A stretch of DNA of 64,000 bases from Solea solea (lineage: Eukaryota > Chordata > Actinopteri > Pleuronectiformes > Soleidae): assembly GCF_958295425.1 (NCBI RefSeq), contig NC_081153.1, positions 10,126,419 through 10,190,418 of the forward strand, read 5' to 3'. Under the pieces are notes generated by a model. It did no database searches, was not told where the DNA came from, and saw nothing but the letters and a program-made list of their open reading frames with translations. Below are positions 21,662-34,400 of the stretch, in pieces (position 1 is the first letter of the stretch; the number at the start of each line of letters is the position of its first letter). Made by a program: the position numbers and the translations under genes.

Positions 21662-24147
21662 TTTGGACGACATACTATACTTTGACTTTTTTGGACGACA
21701 TTCTATATTATGACTTTTATGATCGATTTTGGACCACATACTATACTATGACTTTTTTGACTGATTTTGGACGGCATACTATTCTATGACTTTTTTGACT
21801 GATTTTGGGCAATTATGGACGACATACTATACTATGACCTTTTTGACTGATTTTGGACGACATACTATACTATGACTTTTTTGACCGATTTTGGGCAATT
21901 TTGGACGACATACTATACTATGACTTTTTTGACTGATTTTGGGCAATTTTGAACGACATACTATACTATGACCTTTTTGCCGAATTTTTGACGACATACT
22001 ATACTATGACTTTTTTGACCGATTTAGGACGACATACTATATACTATGACTTTTTTGACTGATTTTGGACGACATACTATACTATGACTTTTTTGACCGA
22101 TTTAGAACGACATAGTATACTATGACCTTTTTGACCGATTTTGGACGACATACTATGACTTATTTGACCGATTCTGGACCACATACTATACTACGACTTT
22201 TCTGACCGATTTTGGACCACATACTATACTAGGCCTTTTTTGACTGATTTTGGACCACATACTATACTTTGACTTTTTTGACCGTTTCTGGACCACATAC
22301 TATACTATGACTTTTTTGACCGATTTTGGACGACATACTATACTATGACTTTTTTGACTGATTTTGGGCAATTTTGGACGACATACTATACTATGACTTT
22401 TTTGGACGACATACTATACTATGACTTTTATGACCGATTTTGGACGACATACTAAGACTTTTTTGACCCATTTTGGACGACATACTATGACTTTTTTGAC
22501 TGATTTTGGACGACATACTATACCATGACTTTTTTGACCGATTTTGGACAACATACTATACTATGACTTTTTTGACTGATTTTGGACGGCATACTATTCT
22601 ATGACTTTTTTGACTGATTTTGGGCAATTATGGACGACATACTATACTATGACCTTTTTGACTGATTTTGGACGACATACTATACTATGACTTTTTTGAC
22701 CGATTTTGGGCAATTTTGGACGACATACTATACTATGACTTTTTTGACTGATTTTGGGCAATTTTGAACGACATACTACACTATGACCTTTTTGCCGAAT
22801 TTTTGACGACATACAATACTATGACTTTTTTGACGAATTTTTAAAGACATACTATACTATGACTTTTTTGACCGATTTTGGACGACATACTATACTATGA
22901 CCTTTTTGACTGATTTTGGACCACATACTATACTATGACTTTTTTGACGAATTTTTAAAGACATACTATACTATGACTTTTTTGACCGATTTTGGACGAC
23001 ATACTATACTATGACCTTTTTGACTGATTTTGGACCACATACTATACTATGACTTTTTTGACTGATTTTGGACGACATACTATGACTTTTTTGACCCATT
23101 TTGGACGACATACTATGACTTTTTTGACTGATTTTGGACGACATACTATACCATGACTTTTTTGACCGATTTTGGACGACATACTATACTATGACTTTTT
23201 TGACTGATTTTGGACGGCATACTATTCTATGACTTTTTTGACTGATTTTGGGCAATTTTGGAAGACATACTATACTATGACTTTTTTGACTGATTTTGGG
23301 CAATTTTGAACGAGATACTATACTATGACCTTTTTGACGAATTTTTGACGACATACTATACTATGACTTTTTTGACGAATTTTTAAAGACATACTATACT
23401 ATGAGTTTTTTGACCGATTTTGGACGACATACTATACTATGACCTTTTTGACTGATTTTGGACGACATACTATACTTTGAATTTTTTTGACTGATTTTGG
23501 ACGACATACTATACTATGACTTTTTTGACAGATTTTAGGCAATTTTGAATGATTTTGGACGACATACTATACTATGACTTTTTTGACCGATTTTGAACAA
23601 CATACTATACTATGAATTTTTTCACTGATTTTGGACGACGTACTATACTATGAACTTTTTGACTGATTTTGGACGACATACTATACTATGAATTTTTTGA
23701 TTGATTTTGGACGACATATTATACTATGACTTTTTTGACCGAATTTGGACGACATACTATAGTATGACTTTTCTGACCGATTTTGGACGACATACTAAAC
23801 TATGAGTTTTTTGACTGATTTTGGACGACATACTATATAATATGAGTTTTTTGACCGATTTTGGACGACATACTATACTATGAACTTTTTGACTGATTTT
23901 GGACGACATACTATACTATGAATTTTTTGATTGATTTTGGACCACATACTATACTATGACTTTTTTGACCGAATTTGGACGACATACTATAGTATGACTT
24001 TTCTGACCGATTTTGGACGACATACTAAACTATGAGTTTTTTGACTGATTTTGGACGACATACTATACTATGACTTTTTTGTGATTTTGGACATCATACT
24101 ATAGTACGACTTTTTCGGTGATTTTGGACGATATACTGTACTATGAC

Positions 24148-24235
24148 GGGCGTCATAGTTTGCGTAGTGGTTAGTGCTCTTGCATGTGCAGCAAGAAGAA
24201 GTTTGTCTGGGTGAAGGTGGTTGAATAAAGTTGTA
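24148..24235 (+). mobile_element. Degenerate SINE head fragment at the right array edge
   Basis: TGCGTAGTGGTTAGTGCTCT followed by GCAGCAAGAAGAAG resembles the A-box half of the SINE at 7435. The B-box and body are lost. It forms the right boundary of the satellite. Confidence 0.5.
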
Positions 24236-24261
24236 ATTCAAACAAAACAAAACATGGCGAA

Positions 24262-24269
24262 TCACGTGA
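24262..24269. promoter_or_regulatory. CLEAR/E-box upstream of second fuca1 gene
   Basis: TCACGTGA contains the CACGTG E-box and matches the inner eight bases of the TFEB CLEAR consensus GTCACGTGAC. It lies about 160 bases before the ATG of a lysosomal enzyme gene, where such sites usually act. Function is inferred from the sequence match and gene class. Confidence 0.5.
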
Positions 24270-24274
24270 AATCA

Positions 24275-24284
24275 GTCACATGAC
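24275..24284. promoter_or_regulatory. Second CLEAR-like element
   Basis: GTCACATGAC is one base away from the full ten-base CLEAR palindrome and lies six bases after the first site. CLEAR elements often occur in clusters near lysosomal promoters. Confidence 0.4.
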
Positions 24285-24426
24285 AGGAAATGATTTACCC
24301 GCAGCGTCTCAATAATAAACCAGTGAAATATCAGTGGAGTGCAGCGCCAGGAGCTTCCCTGTAGCTCTGGTCCGCACTCACAGTTTATTCACAATAGTAT
24401 AGTGTAGTGTAGCAGTCTGAGCTATC

Positions 24427-27400
24427 ATGTTCGTGTTTCTCGTCGCTGCTGCGCTAGTTGGTCAAACAGCGGCTCGATACACCGCGAACTGGACTAGCTT
24501 GGACTCCAGACCTTTACCTTCATGGTACGACGAGGCCAAAGTTGGCATTTTTGTCCACTGGGGCGTGTTTTCGGCAGTGGGCTTTAAAAGCGAGTGGTTC
24601 TGGTGGCACTGGCAGGGTCAAAACCCTCCGGACACCAGCTGTGTGCTCTACATGGCGATGAACTACCCTCCTGGATTCAGCTACGCCGAGTTTGCCCCCA
24701 AGTTCCACGCTCAGTTCTTCAACCCAGAGCAGTGGGCGGACATATTCAAAGCCTCCGGCGCAAAGTGAGTCTGCGGTTGGTTCCACTTCCCCAGGTCCTT
24801 CATACACACTGCCGCCACAGGCTGTCAAAACACTCGAATATTTTTACTGTTTAATACATTCTGTCAAAACATTTTTACTCTTCGATAATCCACTGTACTT
24901 TTCCCAGATTATTTCCCCAAGTGATCGCCATCCATTCTATCCGTATTGTTTTTTCATATTGTTTTTTTCAGCAGTAGAATAGGAAATGGATGATCGCTTT
25001 ATTCCTATAACTATAGTTCATTTGCAGAGCAGCCATTTTGACATGTTTTGGCTCAGTTGTGAAGATGGCTCAGTTGTGAAGATGGCTCCGCTCAGTTCAT
25101 GTACACAGTGAACAGTGCATGCACCTGAGGAAGCCAAATGGACCTCAAACATCAACAATTTGATTATTTACAATTCTGTGCACAGGGACTTTTCTACTAC
25201 AAACTTTTTTGCTTCTGTAGCAAATGAATTCTCCTTGTGTGGTTACCGGTGGTTACTGCCTCCCCTCAGACCCAGAATAGAGGATTATGATCCATCAGTT
25301 TATGATCCATCATGGTGGTGTATTTTGTTACACATTTAATTATTGGGTAAACTTGACTGATATTGCTGTTTAAGCAACGTAACTCAAAAAGTCAAAAAAA
25401 TGTTTTGGATGACTGTAGGTTATGGTCCAATGGAGAATTTAGTAGATCTTTGCAGTGATGTGGATCACTGGATTGTGTTTTGAAAACAACTTCAATATCC
25501 TGTGAGATAGAGAAGTTAATATACTCTGACACCGTGGGAAACAGCAGCCTTGCACTCTCTATACATGTAGGTTGCTATATGTGATTGTAGTGTTTTAACT
25601 TACCAGGGAAAGAACTTAGAGAGCCTAAACCTCTACCAAGGCTGCTTTGTTTCATAATAATTTCGTCCTTGGGCCATAACCTAGATCCACAGAAAATTTC
25701 ATCCAAATCTGTCCTTTACTTTACTTACAAATTTAAAACATTTAGAAAACCTTCTCTCCTAGAATTACTTTACCTACATTTGCGCTTATGTACTGTGGAT
25801 ATACAGTGTGTTTCACTCATATTTCATCTTAATTGCAGATATGTTGTTCTGACTGCCAAACACCATGAAGGATTTACAACCTGGGGGTCTCCATACTCCT
25901 GGAACTGGAACTCTGTTGACAATGGTCCGCACAGGGACCTGGTGGGAGACCTGGGAGAGGCAGTGCGTAAGAGGTGGGTCCTCGGCTGCATCAGAATCAA
26001 TCAATACTCTGTGATTTCAGGTTGCGTTTGCATAATCTAAAGGACTTTTTCTTTAACAACCGATTTAAAGTTTGTCTTTCCTCATGTAGGTCATTGCACT
26101 ATGGACTGTACAACTCCTTGTATGAGTGGTTCCACCCTCTCTACCTGGCTGACAAGAAGAATCAATTCAAAACGCAGCAGTTTGTGGCAGATAAACTACT
26201 ACCAGAGCTTTATAACATGGTCGTAAGGTGTGTAAGCTCATCTTGCACATAAACAGTCAGTAATAGTTGTATTTATGTGCCTCTATAAGATGGTGTCAGT
26301 GTGTTTGAGCCTTTGCCTTCCCGTTGCCTTGTAGGTACAGGCCTGATTTGATCTGGTCTGATGGAGACTGGGAAGCACCTGACACCTATTGGAACTCCAC
26401 AGAATTCCTGGCGTGGCTTTATAATGATAGCCCAGTCAAAGTAAGTGCATGTTTTACAAGGAGGCAACACATATTTTACACGTTACAGGCTGCATTTTTG
26501 TTTCTAAGTTCCAGTGTATAAGAATTTAGTGACATCTAATGGTGGAAGTTCAGATTGTGCTCACCCCTCCCTTTCCCAAATGCATGAGGGGAATGTAGTG
26601 GCCCTCGGATTTTGTTCTGTTATGTTGTTCCAGGCAGTTATGTTACCACATCTATGTCTGTAGAAGACTTTTCAGTTAAGGTCACTATTGTCCTTGCACA
26701 CCTTCTAATAGTTACACATCAGACCGTTAAGGAGTTTATAGTTTCAGCCGATTTGTGTGTTTTTATTACATCTCCTTTGCCTTAGGATACTGTTGTGACC
26801 AACGACAGATGGGGAGCTGGCTGTGCTTGTAAACATGGTGGGTACTATAACTGTGCAGACAAGTACACTCCAGGTGAGCTGCCCAAGCACAAGTGGGAGA
26901 AGTGCACTTCTGTGGACAGTTTATCCTGGGGTTACCGGTGGAACATGAAGCTGAGTGAGCTCATGGACTTACCCAGTATCATAAAGGTGAAGACATGAGA
27001 TTATATTGTATAAATGATTCATAATCACTAAATCTTTAATGCTCCCATTGACTGTCTGGATATCGTCTGTTACAGGATCTGGTTCGCACTGTGGCTCTGG
27101 GAGGAAACTACCTTCTGAATGTGGGTCCCACGCCTGATGGAATGATCCCTGTTGTATTTGAGGAGAGGCTCCGGGGTGTCGGAGCTTGGCTGGAGATCAA
27201 CGGGGAGGCCATCTACACCTCTAAACCCTGGAGGGTGCAGACAGAGAACACTACTGCATCAATCTGGTAAAGTGCTAGTTGGAGCTGAACTTGGACAGCC
27301 TTGTATTTTGTGTAAACTGTGTGCCATGACGCATTCAGCTGTTTTAGAAAGTGCTGGTAGTGAAAGTAGTGGTTTCAGTTTTTCTCCAGAGACTACTGTC

Positions 27401-27990
27401 AAGTATAAATCTGTAGTACATAACTTTTAAATCATATCCAAATTGATAGAGCCTTTTTTTTTTTTTACACATTTTAATCATTACTGTTTATGAAAACCAA
27501 ACAGAGGTAGAATAGTAACATCAACCACAACTCACCCCCACAGCTTTAAGTGCAGATTACAACTTAACACCTTGCGACTCTGCTCAACTGAGTGATTTCA
27601 TTATGTCAGACATGTGATTGTCATCTTTTTGATTGTTTTAGGTACACATCTAAAGGGAACACGGTCTACGCCATCATTACGACCAAGCTATCCAAGTACA
27701 CCGTGCAACTGTTGGAACCCAAGACCTCAGTCATCACCAAGGTAAAGTGTCTTTAGTGAAACTGTGAAGAAATACCACCTTGTTTTACAGAGAAGCTGCA
27801 CTCTCATGTCTAAGCTATAATTTGGATTTTCTAAATCGTTGATTCTTATTTACAGGTGACCTTACTGGGGGATCCGAAGCCCTTAGCCTGGTCCCCACTC
27901 AGTCCTAGTTCTGGACTGAGCATCCTTCTGCCCCAGCTGCCTTACTCCCCTGGTGAGGCTTGGACCCTGAAACTGGAGGGTGTCCAGTGA
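24427..27990 (+). CDS. fuca1: Tissue alpha-L-fucosidase, FUCA1-type (paralogue 2, eight exons)
   Basis: Second lysosomal GH29 fucosidase, on the same strand as the first. Coding exons: 24427-24764, 25839-25973, 26090-26227, 26335-26440, 26786-26986, 27076-27266, 27642-27741 and 27856-27990. All are GT-AG and in phase, giving 447 residues. Residues 1-16 form a short signal peptide ([16 protein letters not shown]). Landmarks: [18 protein letters not shown] as in human FUCA1, KHHEGF, WSDGDW with the nucleophile Asp near 213, the family signature [12 protein letters not shown] intact, and a C-terminal beta domain. Five of the exons have the same length as in paralogue 1 (135, 201, 191) or nearly so. 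An intron splits codon 204, where paralogue 1 has none. It is tail-to-tail with dlgap3. Confidence 0.94.
25050..25083. repeat. 17-bp tandem duplication in fuca1 paralogue 2 intron 1
   Basis: GGCTCAGTTGTGAAGAT occurs twice head-to-tail. Confidence 0.9.
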
Positions 27991-28417
27991 GCCTTAAAAC
28001 ACATGATTTCCATGTGGAACGTGGTAAACTCAGGTTATTGTTAATTAGGATAAGGGGAAACTTGTACTTTTTTGTCCAATATCCTTGTATTTACTTGAGA
28101 AAATTGAAATGATGTGACACTCCTCTTCAATAATTCTTTAGTGCACTAAGATTGACTGACTTTTAAATGTGCTCTTTTTTTAATGATTCACAGTGAACAG
28201 TGAACACATTGAATCAGCTCCTCAGCTTCTTTTTTCCAAATCAGGAATTTTAGCCAGTGGTTTCTGGGAATTGCAGCAGTTGACCTTAAATGCACTTTTA
28301 ATTCTTTTTATTTTTTTTTTTTAAATATGTGTAATTTGAATAGTTGGGAAAACCTTTGGTGATCTCATTGGTGAATTATTGTTTTTGTAAATATGCACAA
28401 TTCTAAGTTGTATTAAA

Positions 28418-28423
28418 AATAAA
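28418..28423 (+). terminator. Polyadenylation signal of second fuca1 gene
   Basis: AATAAA about 430 bases after the stop codon, followed by a T/G-rich stretch. It is the first clear canonical signal downstream of the coding region. Confidence 0.7.
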
Positions 28424-31400
28424 CTTCCTCAAGATCCACTGTCTTTGACTTTTCTTGCAGTGTCTCGAGTTGTTAGACTCGGTTTTAAGTACCTCAGTCA
28501 AGAGGCAGAGAGTTCTCACTGTGAGTCATGATGGCACTTCTCATCAGGAACTCATCTTGTTCGTCGCTGCTGTGCTGTCCTCAGACGCCGTCGTGTCCTT
28601 GGATCTTTTCCCTGTAGCCATACAAAAACTGTATAAACAAATTCATGAGCCAATTTTTGTTTTTAATTGCATGATACAGCCATGATTGGGAACTAGATGA
28701 CTTTTAGATGGCCGTGTGCACTTTCTGCAACCCCCTCCTGTGCCCCAGGATCTCCTTCACCTCCATATTCTTTATTTTGTGCTGATTCTTGAATTCTAAT
28801 CTGTTTTTCTCACCTCAAAGGCATATTTCTGTGGTTGCTTCCTGTGTCTCTGCTTTATGCTTACAATTCTGCAGCATTTGTAATTGTGGTCCTGTGTCAG
28901 GCAAAGATGTGTATGTTATTATTCTAAATTCTCTCATTTAACCTTTCACGTGTGTACTGTATGTGGACCTGCTTTGTATCTGCATTGTAAATGCCTGCAA
29001 GTGGCGAGAGGCAAATGGAAAATGGAAATCTACTCTCACCTCAGCTTTGCATTTTTAAAGCACGCTGTTCAAGTGAGTTTGACTGCAGTGCAGAAATGTA
29101 TGACTGCAGATAAAGAGCCAGACAGTGCAAGGAGTGGAAATGTGTTCAGTGGCTGAACCTGACTATGTTTGTATGTACGTGTACAATCGCTTAAATAATT
29201 TGTTCACGTAGCCCTTCAGTAAGCCTTGCTTTATGGTGACAGCCGTCTTATGCCACCATATTTCTACACAAGCCTGATGATGAATTAGATGTTAACTAAT
29301 GCAGTTCCCTCTTATTTCTCAGAAAAGAATGGGCCATAAATTAACTTAAGGTTGAAGATGTATCAGTTTGAAACCAAACATATTTCCCATAATGCCAAAA
29401 TTTCCCATTACAATTAGGAATTTCTTAATTTGTCCTTTCCATGTTACTTGTCCCACTTGTTTAAATGCTGCACTGCTTCAATCATAAACCTAATACCTGT
29501 TGACTTGTGCGTCAAATCAAAATGAAGTAAATTCAACAGAGTCAGGAAATTGACACAGAAGAAACACAAAGGAGACATGGCACCCGTCCCGTTTAACTCG
29601 CTAAAATAGCTTTATAATTATCATGTTATAGTAATAATATTAGCCATTAAAAAATGTTTTCGACAACGTTGACAGTGTTACATTCTGTGTTGGGGGTAAA
29701 CCACGTCACAGTGTGCCATCTCTCTGGGCTTGACTGCTATCAAGACGTGCTCCGTTGACACGTCGAGATCAATAAATAAATGTGTATGTACACAAATTCA
29801 AACCACACCACAAAAGAACAGAATCATGACTTATTAAAGTAAAATGGCGGAACACCTTCCTTTGCCCAGTCACAAACTCAAAGACTTCCACCGCGGTGTT
29901 CTCATGCATCTTGTGTATCCACCGGTGAAACAAACGTCACATCTTATGGCATCGCTATTGCTATATGCTCCAGTCAGTTCCTTTTGTAGGAGGAAAAAAA
30001 ACCAAAAACAAAAACAAACAAACACTTCTCTAATGCTTGTATGTACAGTATGCTGTCTTGGCACTGGATCAAATGGGTATAAAACAAGAGAACTCAAGGA
30101 TAAAGCTGAGCTCAAAAGAAAAAGCTTGCTGTATCAAACCCGTGTGATTAAAAACCAATGGTGTTCAGAGAGGAGCACAGGAAAGGAGATGAGAGAGGAG
30201 GACAGGTGGACACAGACAAGGGGCTATTTCATTTTTGCTACATTACTGTATAGAGTAGAATACACAGAGCGTGGAGAGTCTGTATCAGTTTGATGTCCAT
30301 GTTGTTTTCCCTCCTTCTGCAGAACCAAGAGTTCAGAGTGGTAATAAATGGGTGGTAAATGAAATGTTCGGATCTTCCTAATTTGTTCTTAACGTTCCTC
30401 CCGTGGTGATCCCTCACTCCTGCACAGGAGTGTCCATCATTGATCCCAGAGGAAGAAAAAAAAAAGTGTCTCCCAGAGTTATTGTCAGCTTGCTTTTCTT
30501 CTACTCTATCTTCTTAGTAGCAGCAATTTAAAGACGTATCATTATGGGATTGAACAGTTGTTTTTGCCCTTAAATAAAGAACAATGTTTACCCATAGCTA
30601 TACAATAATGAGAGTGATCGCGATAATTAATCCTTTAATGACAACAATCATACTGATAATAATAATCATTTTGTTATAACAATATTATGTAATATTGAGA
30701 AGAGCAATGTCCACTGGCAACATGTATTTACAGTCTTGTAAACATGAGGGTGGCAGGGTATTTTTTTGTTAATTACATAGTAATTGCTCAGATGTCTCTA
30801 ACCCACATGGTTTCCTGTGTGTGTGTGTGTGTGTGTGTGTGTACGGTAGAGCAACTTTACAATGTTAAAGGCACATCGGAGTCTCAGTTAAAACGCTTCA
30901 TGGGCGCAAGCTGCTCTGGAGGAGAAACAGAAATATGAGTTTCTGGAGATTTGGTCCAAGTCCAGAAAGGAATAGTAAGTTATTTAGGATTTTCAAAAAA
31001 ATCAGACCTCATTTTTGATTCTATTTTAATACCGATATCGTTTTATTATCCCTACTCATTAACAATGTGTGTGGGACATAAGGGGGTGAGGATTATCAAT
31101 TTTTATTCACACAAATATTCATGTGAGGGTATTAAAGTGATACATTTTTCACTAACTAACCTTACCGCCACTTGTAATATTATTGCCTTATTACCACACT
31201 ACTGCCATTGTTATTACAAAGATGGAAACTGTGTCAGAAATAAGATGACATCGCCTCTCAATGACAAAATATTACCATACCATCATGGTTGTTGTTGTTT
31301 TAATGGTTTGACAAGAATCTTAAAAAAAAAAAATTGCATCCAAATGTGAATTATTCTGTGAGTCGTAAAGAGTTGACTGAATAAAGATAAACACTTTTTA

Positions 31401-34400
31401 TGAAGCTGTTACAGAACAGCGTGATGACAAATATGGCATTTATGCCGACTTCATATTCATTTGAGGTGAAAGTTATGTATTGCTGATTGCACACATTTTA
31501 TTTCTGGACTTAATTGTCTTACATGCGAATGGAAAATCATCTGCATACAAATCAATATATATATATAATATATATTGTATCATATAACGTAGGTTTTAGA
31601 TTGCTCCAGATTTAGACTGTTCATGTTTACAGTTAGGAGATGCCATCATGTCTCAGCTGTGAGATGATATGAGACCTTGAGAGTCTCCACTCATCCAGAC
31701 AAGACTAGTGCTGACTCGACTGTTATCCTTTCCTCCCTCGATGGTGTAAACTCAAAATCTGCTATTGTACTGTCAGTCTGCATGTGAACTGTAACAGGAA
31801 TACTATGTTGTAATGATGTCATGAATTCAAAGAAAGAAAGCTGAGAGTCATTGAGAATTTCAGCCATGCACATCACACATCTGTGCAGAAGCAGCTTATA
31901 GCTCACTTTGCTGGAAAAACTTTTTTTTTTCTTTTCCTCCAGAGCAACTCTGCCGCTACCAAATGTCAAACTAAAACTCAAATCTGCAGCTACAACATCC
32001 TTCCTCCTGCTCCACGTTGTTGCACACGCAGGACAGACATTACACACACATTGGCTACAGTTGATCTGCCCCCCCCCCCCCCACCCCTCCTCCTCTGACT
32101 CTACTGTCCTCCAGTCTTGGAAAAAAAATGGCTACTAGAGAAAATGGGCTCAAATAACAAGCCCCCCCCACAGAGAGCATGGACAACCTTCTCGTGGGAC
32201 GGCTCTGGTCATGTGATTTCAGGGTCCGTCTGTTGTATAGTGCTAGAGAATCCCCTGAGGACAGAGGCCTGGGTCAGGGTTTGGAGACACTGCTGCTAGA
32301 AACTGAGGTACTCAGAGTTGTCATGTCCGTCAGGCTGTCCATGTGGGGGTTTATGCACTTCTATTCGGAGGAGAAAGGGTTTCATGTTCTTGTTGTCTGG
32401 TGTACTGGTGAGCACGTGGATCGTGTTTGTACATAACTACACACCCAGGTGCTATTGTACTCAGAGGCTCCTGTGTTTATACTGTGCCGATACATACAGT
32501 AGATATATATGGTCGGACAAATAGATAGGCAAAGTACAGAAACAAAAAAAAAGTATGGAAATCACATCCACAAAAAAGTGTGTTTCCAATGGACCTGTTT
32601 CAAGGCAAGGTGGCTGGCTAACACCTCAACTTGTGATCAGTAGTGTAAAGGAGAAAGTCAGCAAAAAACGGTTTAAGTCGTAGAAGTTGCTACTGCGGAC
32701 CAATATCCATTGAAGCCTCCTCAATTCCTGGCGTCCCTCAAGGCCCGAAATGGAAAGGCCTTGCCATCCCTCTGTGTCGATTTGAGGATTTTAAGGGTCG
32801 AGTCGAGTCCTTCACAGTGGAGTTAACAGTATAAAAGCAGGTCTTTGTGCTTTCTTTCATACACCACTGAGATGTTGTCAAGTTTGAGTTTGACACAGGA
32901 GAAGGGATGAGGGGATTAAAAGGCTGCTCTGCAACCCACACCGCTGCAAAACGAATTAAAAACCACGTCTAATTGGGAGCCCTTTTCTCCTCCCCTGCCA
33001 GGGCAGCTCGTATTACGTGGAGGCTCTTGTATTGATCTGTCTGGAGTCAAGTCAACACAATCAACACCCAATTACTGTTTCAAGGGCTCCAATATTAGTG
33101 TCCTCCAAGGATATAATCACTGTACAAAGAAGTGACTCACTGTAAAATCTCGTCTCTTTTTTGGCTACAAAATTTGCTCAAACCGTAGCGGTCAAAAAGG
33201 AAATTCTGCTAAATTTGCCACAAAACATGCAGTATCGACAAAATCTGCCAGTCTTATGTGAGTATTGCAAGTGAAAGTAAGGGACACAAAGGAGTGGCGT
33301 GTCGGTCGCGTAAAAACATTTTTCCTCCAACAATATTCTCTGCAGATCTTCATTTCCTATGTACATCGCTCTCTCTCTCACTCTCTCGTGTGTGTGTGTG
33401 TGTAAACTGTGTTAAAAGGAAACCTCCACAATAGCTGGTTAGGCACGTGTTGTTGGCTCTAAAGAGGAATTATACAGGGAGGGGATACAGCAGTATATAT
33501 GTTGTTAGAACCACACAAAGATTAACAGTAGATCTAAGGAGGATCATACTTGGCAAATTACACTCTTTGCCAGTTTTACCCTGTGAACCTGACTCAGCAC
33601 TCACAAAGTTAAGGATAACCATTTGAAATTGTTTTTCCACGTACACTGAGTCTGGATATGCCACACAGCTGAAGTTTCACACAATGCTATAATCTATCAT
33701 AATAATACTGTAGTATTTCACATTTGATATATGCTTTTTTTTTGTACATATACTGTACTCAATAGTCTCTACTAACCTAGAAATGTAGATTATATTATAA
33801 AATATACATCTCCCATTAAAATATCCCATTTTGCCAACACATTCCATTCAAATTTTAGAAAAGAAATACACAGGTTCATGCTAAAAGATTCTTATAATTT
33901 AAGGGGTTCCCCCGCCCCCTTTTTTTTTCGTCTTTAAAATAGCTGATTTGGACTTTTTAGTATTCATTTGGGCTTCATCACAAATCCCGTATTACACACA
34001 GCCCGTCACATTCACACAGGCCTGTACACAACATCCATACAAAATACTTCAATAAAATAATAATAATAATAAAGATGTGTTCCGACATACATTTGTAAAT
34101 AAGACCCCTTCACAGCTTTTGAAATCATGCTACATGTCAGTGGAAACATCGGGTGTTATGATTCAGGAAGTCTTAAATAAAGATGAAAGAAGACATAGTG
34201 CAATCACCACTGATCTACATGTGTGACTTAATCTCAACAATACGCGCTGCGTCATTTCTATAACTTCACGACTTTTACTGTTTTACTCTCTGGGGTGATT
34301 CTTTGGAAAAGATAGGGATGGAGACACGTACAAAATGACTCCTTTTTGTTATTTCCTGATCAGAGAACCTCTGTTCCTTTTCTTGTCAGCAGTGTGTGTG

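Larger units (their letters stand above)
7020..24147. repeat. About 17-kb satellite array, 38-bp monomer
   Basis: Head-to-tail monomers, usually 38 bp, built from GACTTTTTTGACCGA followed by TTTTGGACGACATAC and TATACTAT. My rough estimate is 350-420 monomers after subtracting insertions. Two main variants often alternate: GACTTTTTTGACCGA and GACCTTTTTGACTGA. A longer variant of about 49 bp contains TTTTGGGCAATTTTGG. Another has GATTTAGAACGACATAG. The edges (7020-7150, 23460-24147) are more divergent than the centre, as expected for an array homogenised by unequal exchange. It separates the two fucosidase paralogues. Minus-strand frames such as 9744-9926 arise only because the monomer has few stops in one frame. 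Confidence 0.97.

Noticed and set aside
7020..24147. CRISPR-like array
   Set aside because: Monomers are contiguous without unique spacers, and the surrounding genes are vertebrate.
29844..30293. 149-residue plus-strand frame
   Set aside because: Low complexity with Lys/Gln runs, no similarity recognised, and lies in the presumed 3' region between convergent genes.
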